A DNA stretch of 64,000 nucleotides from Casuarina equisetifolia (Eukaryota; Streptophyta; Magnoliopsida; Fagales; Casuarinaceae), in contig CM052354.1 in NCBI GenBank assembly GCA_028551475.1, positions 19,863,258 through 19,927,257 on the forward strand. The letters are read 5' to 3'. Made by a program: the position numbers and the translations under genes. Positions 23,359-37,990 of this stretch are shown here, piece after piece. The notes beneath the pieces were generated by a model. The model saw only the letters and a program-made list of their open reading frames with translations. It did no database searches and was not told the DNA's origin. Every line of letters begins with the position of its first letter. Within the stretch, counting starts at the first letter, position 1.

Positions 23359-25914
23359 TGGTAATAAGCCATCCAAGGAAATTATGGCTTTTTTTAAGAA
23401 CACATTTTTTTTGTTCTTAACCTTTCCTACATTAAAAAAACACCCAGTTCTTTTTTTCTTTCTTTTTTGAAACCTCCCCTTCTCTTTTATCTTTATGGCT
23501 TCTAATGCCTCTAAAATTGGTCCTCTATACCCTTAACCCAATACCATCAATGTTACCAGTTTTCTTAATATCAAACTCATGGAGCAAACTACCTTAAGTG
23601 CGTTACTCAAGTTAAGACCCTTGCCAAATCTTATAAGTTCCTTGGCTTCTTTACTAAGGAAGTAGTTAAACCTTCCTTAAAAATTATTGTCAATGGCAAG
23701 GAAGAACACAATCCAGCCTTTGTTGCTTAAGAATAGACCAATGGTCTTCTTTGGTCTTAGGTTAATGGCTCTCTTTCCAAAGACATCTTTGACTACATCT
23801 TTGAGTTAGAAACTACCTTAAAATCTAGTTTGCTTTGTTAAACCATTTTACCAAAAAGCAAAAACTAAGGAGTATGCTTTGCTCTCCCAACTTAATCACC
23901 TTGAAAAGAGCTTTTGTGCTCTTTGGGTTGAATCAACTCTCTTCATTAGGAAGGCCTCTATCTAATACTAGCTAGGCTTATAACTCTGTTAAGGGGTTAG
24001 GTAAAGACTATGAGCCCTTTCAAATAACTATGTCTTAACCACCTTTCCCTTCTTTGGATAAGGTGGTTGCACAACTTCAAGTGTTTGAAGACCACCTTGT
24101 TTGCTATAGTCACTCCTCCAATGGCAACTTTATTTTCATTGCTAATAAACACCAACGTGGTAGTGGACACGATCAATCTTATGGTAGTTGCTTGATGCCA
24201 CATTTTCCTCATAAGGTTGTGGCTTCACCTCAACTGCACAGAATAATCGAAATGCCCCACATAAACCAACTTCATAGTAGTCCTTTGCTTCTATGCTTGC
24301 TCCACCTTATCCGTAAAACCAACAAACTCCTATTGTCAGCTAAATTTGCTTGCATTATAGTCACACTCCTATGCTATGTTATAATGTTTTGGTCATAGTT
24401 TTCAACTTTAAGATGCTACTATTGCTTTCACTATTCAGCATGATAATAATCTCATCAACCATGATTAGGTGGCCAATTTTGGTGCCTATTTTCATGTTGT
24501 AGATGATCCATGTAATTTGGATACTTTTATTCCATATATTAGCTTTGACCATATCATGGTGGATAATGGTTCTGTTCTTCCCATTACCCATATTGGGGAT
24601 GCTACATTAAATGATTCTATTCCCATTAAATTTGTTCTTGTTACACTTGCTATTTAGAAGGATCTCCTCTTTATGTCTTAACTAACAATTGATTTTTCGT
24701 GTACTATTGGGTTTAATCCCTCTTCCTTTTGCATAAAGGATTTGTAGAGCAAAAAGATCCCAGCCCGAGAAGTTAAGCACGAGAATCTTTATCTATTACC
24801 CACACATAATGACTTTACTTTTTTTTCTTCTTGGCAATAGGTTATGTCCTAAAGTACTTGACATTTATATCTTGGTCATCCTCATGCATAAGTTCTTACC
24901 TCTCTTAAGAACTAGCACTAAGTTTCTATTCACAGATCTTCCATGCCTTTATATTCTCACTATTAGGCTAGGAAGAGCATCAAACTTCCTTTTTTGTCAT
25001 CCCAACATAAAGTGCCATTCCCATAGGAGAAGGTTTACTTTGACTTATAGGGACTTGCTTCTATTTAGTCTATAGATGGTTTTTGTTTTTATGTATTTTT
25101 TGTAGATGACTTTAGTCATTTTACATGGTTGTATCCTATTTGAAAGAAATCTAACTTTTTAATACTTTTGTTTGATTTCATTTAATGACAAAAAAGCAGT
25201 TAGGCTTTTCTATTAAGACTCCACAATGTGACAATGAGGGAGAATTTATAAGCCAAAATTTGTACTCTTATTTATGCCAACATCATATTTTACAACAATT
25301 ATCTTGTCCATATACTCTTTAATAGAATGGCCTTACTGAGCATAAGCATAGACATATCATTAAAGTAGGTCAAACTTTTCTTTCTCTAATAGGATTGCCC
25401 AAGGTCTTTTAGCCAAATGTTTTTACTACTATTGTTTTTCTTATTAATAGACTTTCTTCCACTTCATTGAGTGGAACTTCACCATTTAAACAATTATATC
25501 AAAGAAAGCTTTACTATTCCATCTTGCTAACATTTGGTTATGCCTATTACCAATATCTTTGGCATTTGGCTTCAAATAAATTATCCCTTGCTCTTTTAAA
25601 TGTGTTTTTTTATATATATTTATATATATATATATATATAGCCCTAAACACAAAGGTTATTAGTGTTATTATATTCCTATATAGCAAACCTTTATCTCAG
25701 AACATGTTCTTATTAATAAAGATCTTTATCCTTTTGTTTTAAAAAAGTTACAAGTTGTGCTTGGCCCTTCAATTGCTCTTCCATCATGTCCCATTAGCAT
25801 TGTTATTGCACCTAGTCTTACTCTTACAACTTGTTGCCTTCCATGTCTAACTACACATATTTTTTGTGGGCTACTATGTCAAATTGCAAATTTTCTTTTC
25901 TTTGGGTTTATCCT

Positions 25915-28900
25915 TGATAAAAGATGAAAGTTTGGAGAAACTATGAAACTCCCTTAAATGATTTGATTGCGTATACATGGACTCAGCTCAACAATTGTGT
26001 GAAACCAAGAACTTAAAGAAGAAAAACAACTATTGAGTGTTTACATGCCTATAGGCTTTGATAGGCCTTTTATATGTAGCCCAACAACAACTATATTTTC
26101 TACATCCTCCCTCAAGTTGGTGGTTGGTAAAAGTCATAGACACCAACTTGTTTAAAACAAAATGGTGTTGTTGTATTCTTAAAGCCTTTGTTAGTAGGTC
26201 AACAAGTTGATCATGGGTGGATATATGGGCAATATGAATTATGCATGTTGCTATCTTTTCCCTAATAAAGTGATGATCAATTTCTATATGCTTGGTCTTC
26301 TCATACAATACTAGATTAGTCAATATTTTCATCACAACCTTATTACCATAAAAGAGAGATATAAGTTTAATCAATAGGCCTCATAAGTCCTTGAAGAGTC
26401 TAAGAAGCCATATGATCTTGCATGTAGTTAACACCATGGCTTGATATTCTAGTTTTGTGAAGGATCTAGACATAATGGATTGCTTCTTGCACTTGCAAGA
26501 TATCAAAGAATCACCTAGCATAATGTATAAACCCATGGTTGACTTTTACCCCATAGGGCATGATCTATAAGTGGCATTACAATAAGCATGCAATTCTAGA
26601 CTATTTTGGGATTTCATTAGCAAACCTTATCCTAGTGAGCACTTAATGTACTAGATAACTTGAAGGGCAATGTCAAGATGAGACTCCGTAGGGGCATGCA
26701 CAAATTGACTCAATAAGCGAACAACAAAGCATATGTTAGGTTTGGTGACTATAAGATAAATTAGTTTACCAACTAATCTCTAGTAACCTATGATGTCCTT
26801 AAGAGGGGTGTCTCTTTCCTTGTGTAGAAATTCATTGTAATTTATGTTAGTGTACTTAACATTCTGATCCATAGGGGTATTTATAGGTTTACATCCAAAA
26901 AGGCCATACTTTGAAATAAGCTCTAAGGCATATTTTCTTTGGCTCATGATGATTCCAAAGTTAGAACTTGTCATCTCAACCCTTAGGAAATATTTGACCA
27001 AGCCTAGATCTTTCATCATGAAGGTAGAACATAAATACCTTTTTTGGTGTTTGATTCCTTCTTCATCTTCACTTGTGATGATCATATCATCCACACAAAT
27101 GTCCTTTTTATGTCCTCTTGAGGAACAATAAGTAATCATGCTAAGAGTGATGAAACCTAACTCAAAGAAGTTCATTAATGAACTTCTGGTACCATTGTTA
27201 AAAGGCTTACTTAATACCATATGGTGACTTCTTGAGATTGTAAACTTTGCATCCCTTCTTGCCTTAAAGACCTTCTAGGAGGTGCATGTACATTTTCATA
27301 TCTAGATCACCTTGTAGAAAGGCATTATGCACATTCATTTTATGCAAGTCCTAGTGGAGGCTAGTAGTAAGTGTAGTAAGGATTTACAAAATGACAAATT
27401 TTCCAATAGGGCAAAAGTGTCCTCAAATCAACCCCTTCTTGCTAATTATATCCTTTAGCCATTAGGCGAGCCTTATAGCAATTAACTATACCATCAACCT
27501 TGTGTTTGACTTTGTACACCCATTTATTCCTAATGGCTTTATGACTTACAAACAAAAAAACTAGTTCCCATGTATTGTTTAACTTTAATGCCTTCATCTC
27601 CTCAATCATTGCATCCCACCATTTAAGATTTATGACTACCTCATGGTATGTGGAAGGTCTAGTGAAGGCATAAATGGGGCAAATGAAATTATTATACTCT
27701 TTAAGTAATCTATGATGAGATATGGCATGAGATATAGGATGCATAATAACAATTGGTGGAGAGGCATCCATGTGAGAACAACCATAGTCATGAGTCTAAA
27801 TGGATGGTTTATATATTGTACTTGAATGATGGGGAGGTGTCGGAGGTGGCACAGTTTTGCTCATACAAGTAGGTGAACATGACTCTGAAGATGATCTAGT
27901 GTAGGGTACAATGACAAGTGAATCAAGGTCATACATATCAATAGTAGTGACTCTAACATATGGGTGATGAAGTAGGGATGTTAGCAATTGGTGATGAGAT
28001 ACCCACTTGATCACGCCATGGTGATGGTGATGGTGATGAAATTGTATAAAAGAGAAAGACATTTTCATAAAAAAAATCATGTCATGATTCACAAAAAACT
28101 TTCCATTCTTGACATTAAGAAGGTGATACCTTTTTTGTGCAAATGGATATCCTATGAGAATGGAAGCAATGGAACGATAACCAAATTTGTCCTTTTGTGT
28201 AAGATTAGTGGCATAACATAGGCAACCAAACACCTTAAGATGATTGAGAGATGTCTTTTTACTAAAAAGTCTCTCATAAGGTGTCTTCCTTTAAAGAACT
28301 TGAGTGGGTGTCTAATTGATTAAATATGTAGTTATAAGAAGACACTTGCTCCAAAAATGAATGAGGCAATGAGATTGAAATCTTAGTGCCTTTGCAGCAT
28401 TAAATAAATGGCAATGTTTTTGTTCAACCACCTTATTTTGTTAAAAGGTATATGGACATGAGCTTTCATAAATGATTTCTTTAAAGTCAAAGAATAAAAT
28501 ACATAATGAACTAAAGAAGTCTAGTAAATTATTTGTACAAATGCATTTAACATGTAATCCAAATTAAGTAGTGACCATAAAGAAGAATGACCTTAAATAA
28601 TTAAAGGTCTTCGCCTTATGATGCATGAGATAAGCCTAAATGGTTTGTGTATAATTGTCAACAATGGTCAAACAATATCTAACACTAGAGTGGCTAAGGG
28701 CCTTATAAGGTCCTTAAATGTTGACATGTATGAGTTCAAAAGAAACAAATGTCATGGAGGTGCTAGTGGGAAAAGAGGATCGTGCATGTTTAGTAAGGGG
28801 ACATATAGTGCAAGCTTTAATGTCATGCATTAAAGTAAAAGAAATATAAAAAATATGATGCATGACGTTAAATGATGGGTGACCCAATTGTTGATATAAA

Positions 28901-30401
28901 ATTTTACATGTAGTAGACATAGTAAAAGTTTGACAAACATTGTTCAACTTTGGAGATACAAAAGGATTTACTACATAACTTTTTAGCTTGAAATTATATG
29001 CATTATCAAAATCAATCATAAGGTAGTAAAGTCCAAGCCTCACCTTACCAAGCCCTATCACTGTCCTAATCCATAAGTCTTGACAAATACACAAATGGGG
29101 AAGTAATGTGATGGCACAATTATTGTCATGTGTATATTTAGTTATAAACAATAAGTTGGCAGTAAAAATAGGGGCTTAAAGAACGTCATAAAGATAATAT
29201 CTATGATTTCAACACAACTAAGCCAATATGTGTAATAGGTATGCATCTATCAATTAGGCAATCAAACTATATTAGACTCATGAATGCATAACGAAGAGAT
29301 ATTAGGCAATTAAAGTCACTCATGATATGGTCACTCACTCTAGAGTTTATAAGCCAAAGAGTGATCTCGATGTTTAGGGAAAATAATTTCCAAATAAATT
29401 ACATCTAACCTATTAAGAAAGTTGAAAATTTTTGCCATCCTTCTGGAACTACTGAAAATCAAGATTTGTGATGAGATTTAAGTAGTAGATTGCTATGAAA
29501 GAGTTTAATTAAGACCACAAACATTCTAAGCAACTAATGTACTGGTCAACTGATTCTTCATCTTGGTTGGCTTTAGTAAGGTTCCTCTTGACATGACAAA
29601 GTTCCTTGGTTTTGACCCTTTAAAATTTATCTTGGTGGTGAGTCCAAACATGATGAGCATTTATGGAATAAGTGAAGGATCAGTACAGTTCTGTGGTGAG
29701 AGAGGAGAGAAGCCAACTTAAAACTACATTGTTACATCTTTTCTAGTAATGGAAGAATGGATTGTCAACTTTGGGTTAAGGCATAGGGACATCAACAATG
29801 TCGAATTTATTCTTTTCCAAAAGGGTAATAGTCATATCCTTGCTTTTGCTCACATAATTCTCAACCCTATGGAGCTTTTTTAAAACAATAAGGATCCTAA
29901 TATGCCTATTTAGATGAAGATAGTAAGGGTAACTAGGTTACACCAAGAGTTTCTTTGGCCCACCAAAATGGCCTTTTGAACATCATTGTAGACAGGAAGG
30001 AGGTCAAGTGCAATGATCACATCTTGGAGGTTTAAGGCTATTGTTGTTGCGGTCCATTTGTAAAAGAGGGTTGGTTAAAACTAAAGTTGGGAGATAATGT
30101 GTTTGACAAAATGCTTTAGTAAAAAATAGAGCACCAAAGCATACACAAAAGTGGGATTTGTATGCAAAAACATGTGAGATAGGATGGTGTAGTGACTTAA
30201 TTAAGATACCATGATAAAAGACAAAATTTTGGAGAAATTGTGAAACTCCATTGAATGATTTGATTGTGTATACATGGACTTAGCTCAACAATTATGTGAG
30301 ATTGAAAAGTTAAAGAAGAAAAATAGCTATTAAGTGTCTACATGCCAATGGGCCTCGATGGGCCTTCTATATGTAGCTCAACAATAACTATATTTTTAAC
30401 A
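25915..30401 (-). mobile_element. Copia B, complete antisense element nested in Copia A
   Basis: Two 190-bp LTRs (25915-26104, 30212-30401) and a perfect ATCCT target duplication (25910-25914, 30402-30406). On the minus strand: primer-binding site TGGTATCTT next to the right LTR (30203-30211), GAG-pre-integrase about 28720-28960 (QQLGHPSF, then CTICPLTKHARSSFP), integrase C-terminal part 27796-28233 (MFGCLCYATNLTQKDKFGYR), reverse transcriptase about 26780-27660 (NKWVYKVKHKVDG, then VDDMIITS), RNase H tail 26100-26400 (HIEIDHHFIREKI), then purine tract ACTTGAGGGAGGA. Stops break the frames. It interrupts the Copia A pol between integrase and reverse transcriptase. Confidence 0.88.
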
Positions 30402-32787
30402 ATCCTCTTCCCTTAGCCCTTGTGCATCTTTTGAATCTCATCCTTTCAAGGATGCATGCCTTTCTTAAGCACTTAGTGCATGATCCATCTTATGAGTCCA
30501 CATTGCCTTCTTATCTCATGGTTGCCTCACTTTCTCAAGAAGTAGTGCTTAACACATCTTTGGTTAATGCCATTTCTTAAGATGTAATGCAACCATCTCT
30601 CAAGATGTCATGCATGCCATAGCTAAAGTACAAGACACGCTTATGTCCCTTTCTATCCTTATACAACATATCACCAAAAAAGAAGTAGCTACATTTACCC
30701 AATAACCATAAGACATGCCCATGCCTTATTTTTCTTTCTTCCCATAACCTTTCACTAAACATGAAGCAACCATTCCCTTACTAAAAAAGTCCAAGCTAGT
30801 TTCCTTTCATTTGCATGTTTCTCTTTTTGCCCTACACCTTGAGATGTAGAAGCTGCCATAGCCATAACTAGAGTTCAAGAAGCAACCATTTACTTGAAAG
30901 AGATATAGCCACGTCAGCATAACCAAGAAAAGTCAAAATAGGTTCTTTTCATTTACATCTTTTCTCTCTTCTTCACCTCGGGATATAAAAGTTGTCACAT
31001 ACATGGCTAAAGTGCAAAAAGCAACCATGTCAACCCAACCAAGATAAATTCAATAAGACATGTTTATGCCTCTCATGCCTTTTTCTCCTATCTCAACTAT
31101 TCTTTTATTAGAAAAGTCCAAGCTACCTCTCTCTCCTTAATCCTAAGCTTCCTTTTTGGATAATCCAACCCTTGAAGTATTAGCCTTGTTCATGTCTTTA
31201 CCAAACACTCCTTATTCAAGTGAACCTTCTTCGGGTGAGAAACTTCTTTCTTCTCTTTCTAGCTTGATTGACTTTTTTCCTTCATCCCTTTCACTAATTG
31301 TTCTTCCTTCCATACCCACCCCATGAAAACGTAGAGTCAATTTGGCATCTTCAAACCCAATATGAAATATGAACTCTCCACCCACACTATTCTTGCCTTA
31401 CTAATCACAATTAAATCTACATTGCTCCATAATCGTTGGAAATTTGCAATGGACAAAGAAATTTATGCACTTGCTCAAAACCAAAAGTGGTCTCTTTGTT
31501 CCTCGTCACCCTTCATAGAATGTGGTTAGTTACCATTAGGTATATAAACCAAGATTGCCTTTGATGATTTGGTTGATAGACTTAAGAGAAGGCTTGTTAC
31601 CAAAGGATTTCACCAAGAGGTAGGAATTAATTTTCTTGAAACTTTCTCTCTTGTAATGCGACACACTTCTATCCTTCTAGTTCTTTCTATTACTCTCATC
31701 AAGAATTAGCTATTGTTACAATTTGATGTTAAGAACTCCATGCATGGTCCTCTTTCTAAGAAAATGTTTATGCATTAGCCCCTTAGTTATGTTAATCCTA
31801 CCAAACTTGATCATGTCTATAAACTACAACATTCCTTCTATGGCCTAAAGTAGGCTCTTAGAGCATGGTATGATTTTTTCACCTCTTTTATATTGGAATA
31901 TGGATTTCTTACATCCCAAAATGATCCTTTATTATTTATCTATCATTCATATTGAGAGAATTTATAGTTATTATTATATGTGGATGACTTAACAGTCAAT
32001 AACAGCTCTATCCCCCATGTAAAGGATTTTGTGTCTACACTAAGTTTTGAATTTCCCTTTAAACAACTTGGTATCCCAAACTTCTTTCTTGGCATTAAGT
32101 TTCACTAAATGGCCATTGGTTACATTTAAGTTAAAGACAATATGCCATGGATCTCTTGTCATAAGCCAACATGACCAATTGCAAATCCATTGCTACACCA
32201 CTTGCTACCAAGCCCCCATAAGTCAAACACGGTTCCTCTATCCTCTCTTAGCCATCTATTTTTAAAAGCTTAGTTGGAGCTTTTCAATATTTAACCCTGA
32301 CTAGTCATGATTTATCATTGGCTGTTAATTGGCTTTATTAGGTGATGCATGCCTATTCTTTTCTTGACCATCATAATCTTAAGCGGGTTCTTTATTATGT
32401 TTATGGCACAATTGATTTAGGCATTTAGTTTCATTCTTAGAATGGTCTTAACCTTTATGATTTTACTAATGCTAATTAAGGTGGTTGGCCCTCTACTTGT
32501 AGGTTCATTTTTGGCTTTTGCTTCTTCATAGAAGCAAATTTAATTTCCTGGAACTCTAAATGCCAATAAACCATGTATATGTCTTTTATCAAATCAAAAT
32601 ATCATTGCCTTGCTTCCATTGTTATAAAATTTACCTTGATATATGCCTTTCTTTGTGACTTCCTATGCCTCAACCACATCCCACATTATTGCACTATGAC
32701 AACATTTCAACTTTGTAACTCATGAAAAATCCTATTCTAAATGGAAAAATGAAACACATTTTTATCAATTATCATTTTATACATGAA

Positions 32788-34399
32788 TGTTGGATCCTAT
32801 AGCAACCTAAGAGGGGGGTGAATTAGGTTTCTCTTTTAAAAATCACTTCTATTTATGTTCAGTTACTTTTTATGCAATCAAATATGACATTCAAAGATAT
32901 AAAGCTTAATCAGCAAGCTAATCAAACACAAGGAAGATGAGACACTAATTTACACGATGGTTCGGCCCTTCTCACCTACTTCCACCTTATTATCTTTCAA
33001 CATAACCGGTTGAAGTCTACTTTATTACAAAGTTAGGAAAAACTTTCTCCTACACTTTCCAACTCCTCTTCAAGGAGTCAAACAATCCTTACATTAAGAA
33101 TCATAATTACAATGTGTGTCTCAACACACATTAACAAGTTAAGTTTATCAAGCTTATTACATATTTCAAACTAAGCTTCTATAAGATATGCAATACAAGT
33201 TTAGAAGCTTCAAACAACTAATAGAGGCTTAATACAGAGTAATATGGACAAAAGCTCCAAATTCCTTCAAACCCTAGCAGAGTCTACTTGTAGAAAATCA
33301 ACTTCAATAATAAAGTATAATGAAGCACAAATTGATTCTCTAATAAGCAAGTAATGAGCTTAGAAGTTAGTCACCCAATGAAGATCAAAATCGTAGGTTT
33401 GGATGAGCTAGAATGAGTAATATGAGATGCTTCATAAATTACTTTCTTTGCTTCTGATTTTCAGACTCCTAGCAATGGTGAAGACAAACTTGCTTAAATA
33501 CCTTCAAAACAACTAACCTCTCACTTAAAAGAGCCATTCTGACACTTCTGAGCACCATCAAATCTTCTTCCCTTTGGAATTCCTTATTTCCCTATTCTTT
33601 ATCCATTTTCGAGCTTGAAAGAGACAGAATGTCGGGGCTAAGGTTCTGTCTTCATTTATTTCAAAACCCCATCCAAAATGGTGCAATTTTGGTCTCAACT
33701 TAAAGTTCTGTAATTCGGGTTCTATGGAGCAAGTTTAAGGTCTCACTCAAATCTTCTTCAATTCTCTCCAATCTTGAATTAATTCTTCGTGGGTCCTTCA
33801 CAGATTGATAAAGTATCTTTTTCCTTACAAAAACCCTTTGAAATTATCTTCAAAAGCTCTCTAATTTGCTTCAAATTTTACTTTTGAGTAGTTAGGGCAA
33901 GAACTCAACGAGCTTCACCATTTCTTTAAATTGATCCTCTCTGAGTAGTGGGTCTTTGATTTTTCTTCACAAAAATCTTTTTCTCTTCATTAGCTTTTCA
34001 ACGAGCTATCTTACACCTTGATCAGAGGTGAAATGGGCGGCCAAATCTACCAGCAAAGTCATGGTGTCATCGCGGGTCAAATTCTGGGTCCCCGGCTCTT
34101 AAGTTAGTCGCGTACTAGGTCACACTTCTCTGGATTGGGTCAGACTTCTTTGGACTGGGTCAGACTTTGGAATGGGTCAGACTTTTGGATTGGGCTTATT
34201 CTAACCCAATTTCAGCATTAATTTTCTTATGAAACTCATAAATAATCAAATATTAATTATAATATTTTCATATTATAATTCTATTTAATTATCAATATAT
34301 TTCAAAAAAATGGTTATAATATTATCATATTATAATATTTATTTTTCTTCATCATCAAAATGTTTATATATTTTAATATTATTAAAATATATTCCAACA
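32788..34399. mobile_element. 1612-bp LTR-like unit H (probable solo LTR) in Copia A
   Basis: Ends are TGTTGGATCC and ATTCCAACA, i.e. short inverted TG...CA termini, with ATGAA repeated on both sides (32783-32787, 34400-34404). The Copia A tail reads on across it. Near the left end it has CTAAGAGGGGGGTGAATTAGG-like and GATGGTTCGGCCC phrases, which I associate with widespread plant repeats. No protein domain is visible. It could be a solo LTR of a large element or a non-autonomous unit; orientation is unknown. Confidence 0.75.
34110..34200. repeat. Short tandem repeat inside unit H
   Basis: Four or five imperfect copies of a 16- to 21-bp unit of the type TGGATTGGGTCAGACTT. Confidence 0.7.
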
Positions 34400-34926
34400 A
34401 TGAAAAAGTGGCTTTGGGATCCATTACAACAGTTTATGTCTTATCTTCCTATTAGCTTGTTAATATCTTCATTAAACCCTTTCTACATCTCCCTTTTGTT
34501 TCATTATAATCCAAACTTGGCATAACATTTTATTTGCCACCAATTTTAAGAGGGCCTAAAGAAAGTATCTACCCAAAAGAGAAGTAGCCATGTTAACACA
34601 ATAAAGAAAAGTCAAAGATGACCTCCCTTTGTACCATTTCACCTTGCTTATCTCTAACTAAAACCATAAAAGCCTCTAACCCTCACTCTGTACCGTCATC
34701 CTTTAAGACAGTCCCCTCTTCAATTTTCCTAACCGTGCATGTTATAGCTTTAAAATCAAATTCAATCCAAAATAAACCATTGTCATACAACAGTCTCTTG
34801 GCCACTCTTTTATAGAAGAAATTATTGTATAGCAATATCTTCTTAATGATTTCCAAATTGTTTTGACATTTATATTCCTATATTCTTTGTATTCTTAATA
34901 TAGTTCTTAAAATATAAGCTCAATCC

Positions 34927-35521
34927 TATTAGAAGATAAAGTTAACCCCTTATGCAAAATTTCCACATTAGCAACTATAATAAAACACTCTAACAACCTC
35001 TCCACATATGGGACTCATCATCACTTAACAAGACTACACACGTCAACCTTTCACCATTGCAAACATTAAAGTGCTGCATATCCTCTACAACTCTTGATCA
35101 ACTTTTGGCAAGGAGAGAATCTCTCACCAACCAAAGTATTAAGGCAAAGCAAATATGGAAAACAAATACCAAAAGAGAAACCAAAACATTCTCCAATTGG
35201 ATAAGTAAGAAACATGAGATTCATGTCCTAAGAATATAATTCAAAAATATTCCCAAAATACTTTTAGCAATCTTAAACCCTACTGGAAACAATGACGATT
35301 CTTACCTTTGTATAAACCATGTAATTAAGCCCATTCCTTTATAGTTTAATAGCACATATCTATATATAGGAATGCTTTGTACAAAGAAAATCATTAAATA
35401 CAAAATAGCTTTCTCCTTCATTTTAGTTCTAGCTTATACCAAATATTATTTAGATTTTCTTATAGGTTGAAGAAATCACCTTGAATTTCTTCTTTTTTTC
35501 AACCTACCATACCTTCTATCT
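34927..35521 (+). repeat. Copia C 5' LTR
   Basis: Starts TATTAGAAGATAAAG, ends before the primer-binding site at 35522; carries a TATATATAGG-type TATA region near 35365. Confidence 0.85.
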
Positions 35522-36628
35522 TGGTATCATATGCCAGTTTGGCGAAAGCCCCATTACAATTTGAACCTTACCTTTTTACTTTTACTAAGTCATGATTTTT
35601 TTTTCTTTTAGGTGGGCGCTCCTACTGTTGCTATTGCCACCCCTATTCATGCCACCCTTAATGTACTAGCTGTGGGTATTCGCTTGGATGGACCCAACTA
35701 TCTAATCTTGAAGGCTAGGATAACCCTGTACCTAAAAGCAAGTGGCCTTTTTAACATTCTTGATGTCACCTACCTATGTCCTAAAGAATACTCTACAGCA
35801 ATTGACAAAAAAGGCTCTATAGTCTGCATAACAAATCTAGTATTTACATATTGGCATGTCCATGATTAGACAACCTTAGTCTGGATTCTTCACACATCAT
35901 TGGATGTAATTGTTATTAGCTTATCTCATTTTGAGAGATCTACTAGGTATGGCAAGTCTTTGCATTTGAATTTGTTGCTCAAAGTTTAGCCAATGTGATA
36001 GCCCTACGATTACACCTTCAATTTGTCACGAAAGGCCACTATTCGGTAATCAAGTATCTCTAATAGGTTAATAGCCTCACGGAATAGCCAGCCTTTGTCA
36101 GAGAACTAATCTCCAATAATGAATTTTTAACTCATTATATCATGGTCTAGGTCCTCAATATTCCAACTTGGTCATTACTATATCTGTTCATTCTCAAAAT
36201 GTAACGATGAGCTGGGAGGATCTTCGTGGCCTTCTTTTAACACATATGGCCATGTTAAACCTTGCTGAACAAACTACCCCATACAATCCACTAACGGCTT
36301 TTGTTTTAAAAAGTCCTACTTGCAGACAATGTTCTCTATCCCGAAACAATAGTATAGACTTGCCTTCTTCAGCTGTGCCAACAACAACAGCTTTCCTTCT
36401 ACTAGTTAGACCAACTCCATTGGTCGATATCGTGGTCGCCAAGTCCTTTGCCAAATATGTTGCAGGCCAGGACATCACACTACTAACTATAGTGAAAGGT
36501 ACAATTAGGTCCCATCCACTTAGACTTCCCTTCACCCATTTTCTAAAGTTCACATCACCAACTATCTTCCTGCTAACTCAGACTCCGACTAGTACTTGGA
36601 CACAAAAGCCACTCATCATGTTACTTAT

Positions 36629-37966
36629 TGATAGCTTTATTTTTATAGAGCTATTTTGATTATTTTAGGATACAAATAATATAATTTTGTGAGATAATAT
36701 TTGATTTTTCATATATTTATTCAAATCTTTATTGTTTATGTAGCAAGCCCCAAAAGAGATGAAAAGCAAAGGAAACATAAAGAAAAGAAGCAAGGCACAT
36801 AAGGAATAAAAGAAGAAAAAAAGGACAAAAAGGACAAGAAAGAAAATAAAGGAAAAGGGCAAAAAGTGAATTATCAAGGGAGAATCTTAGGGCATGCCTC
36901 CCAAGACATCATAAAGAGTGGAAAATGTGAAGAGAAGGAGGCACCACATAAAACAAAAAAAGGGGGAGAAAGGAAAGGAGAAAAGGTGCTGCCGGAACCA
37001 AGACCAAGATATGAAAAAGAAAAGAAAAAAAAAAAGAAGAAAAAGAAAGAAGGGGCATGACAACTTACCTCTATTTCATGCCATTCTTGATGTTGGTTTA
37101 ATTTGTAAGAATTTTGCAAAAAATTCTTAAAGAGAAGACAATGTGGTGATAACTTTTCTGTTTTTTATTTAAGATGTTTTGCTTAATTTCTACTATTGTT
37201 TTGGTTTGTTATTTTATTATGTTCTAAACTTCTTTTGTTAAAGCGAAGATGTAGCTTAACTATAATAATGTGAATTTTATAGGTTTTTATGCTTTGCAAG
37301 ATATTTTATTTATATGAGTTATATATTATTATGTTTAATGCTTTTAAGTGATTGGCCATCACTTAAATGATTTGATGTGCATGTTTGAGACTGAGAGGTA
37401 ATAATATGCAATTGCTTCTTATAATATATAACCATGAATTAAATGTGGATAAACATATACCATGTTATTTGTGTGGTTTTTAGTGATAAGATAATCGAAA
37501 GATTTATTGTAAACCAGGAATGTTCACAGATTTTAATGCATTTGGTTTGTTTTAATTCACATATAGAGATATAGTGAATTAATAAACTAAATAGGTTTAC
37601 TATACTTAGACATAGAATAGTAAATAAATTAGAAAATTCCGCCATCACATAGGTATTATCATTCTTGTAAGCATAATTATGGAAATTCATATATAGTAGT
37701 TATGGTGAAATTGAAAACTCTAACATATTTCTCATTTTGATTTTTCTTACTTGGATTCAATTTTAATTAGTCTTGAATTTTTGTTTTAGAAATTTTAAAT
37801 TTTAATTCATCGTCAACAATATTTTGATTTGCTAGATAAATTTTAGGATTAATTCATCGTTAGTACTTAATTAGTTTAGTATTCACTAATCTTCATGGGA
37901 TAATACTTTTCTTATCATTATATTACTTCTTCAACATGTTCACTTGCATCTAAATTTCACCGAACA
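36629..37966 (+). repeat. Gypsy E left LTR
   Basis: Starts TGATAGCTTTATTTTTATAG, contains a long purine-rich strand at 36745-37060, ends ACCGAACA. Confidence 0.85.
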
Positions 37967-37972
37967 AGCTTT

Positions 37973-37990
37973 TGACACCATTGCCGGGGA
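37973..37990 (+). other. Primer-binding site of Gypsy E, decayed
   Basis: TGACACCATTGCCGGGGA differs from the Athila-type site only by G-to-A and C-to-T style transitions at former CG or CC positions. Confidence 0.7.

Noticed and set aside
36866..37130. Lys/Glu-rich short proteins on the plus strand
   Set aside because: They come from the purine-rich strand of the Gypsy E LTR; the mirrored Phe/Leu/Ser-rich frames at 42416-42825 come from the inverted copy.
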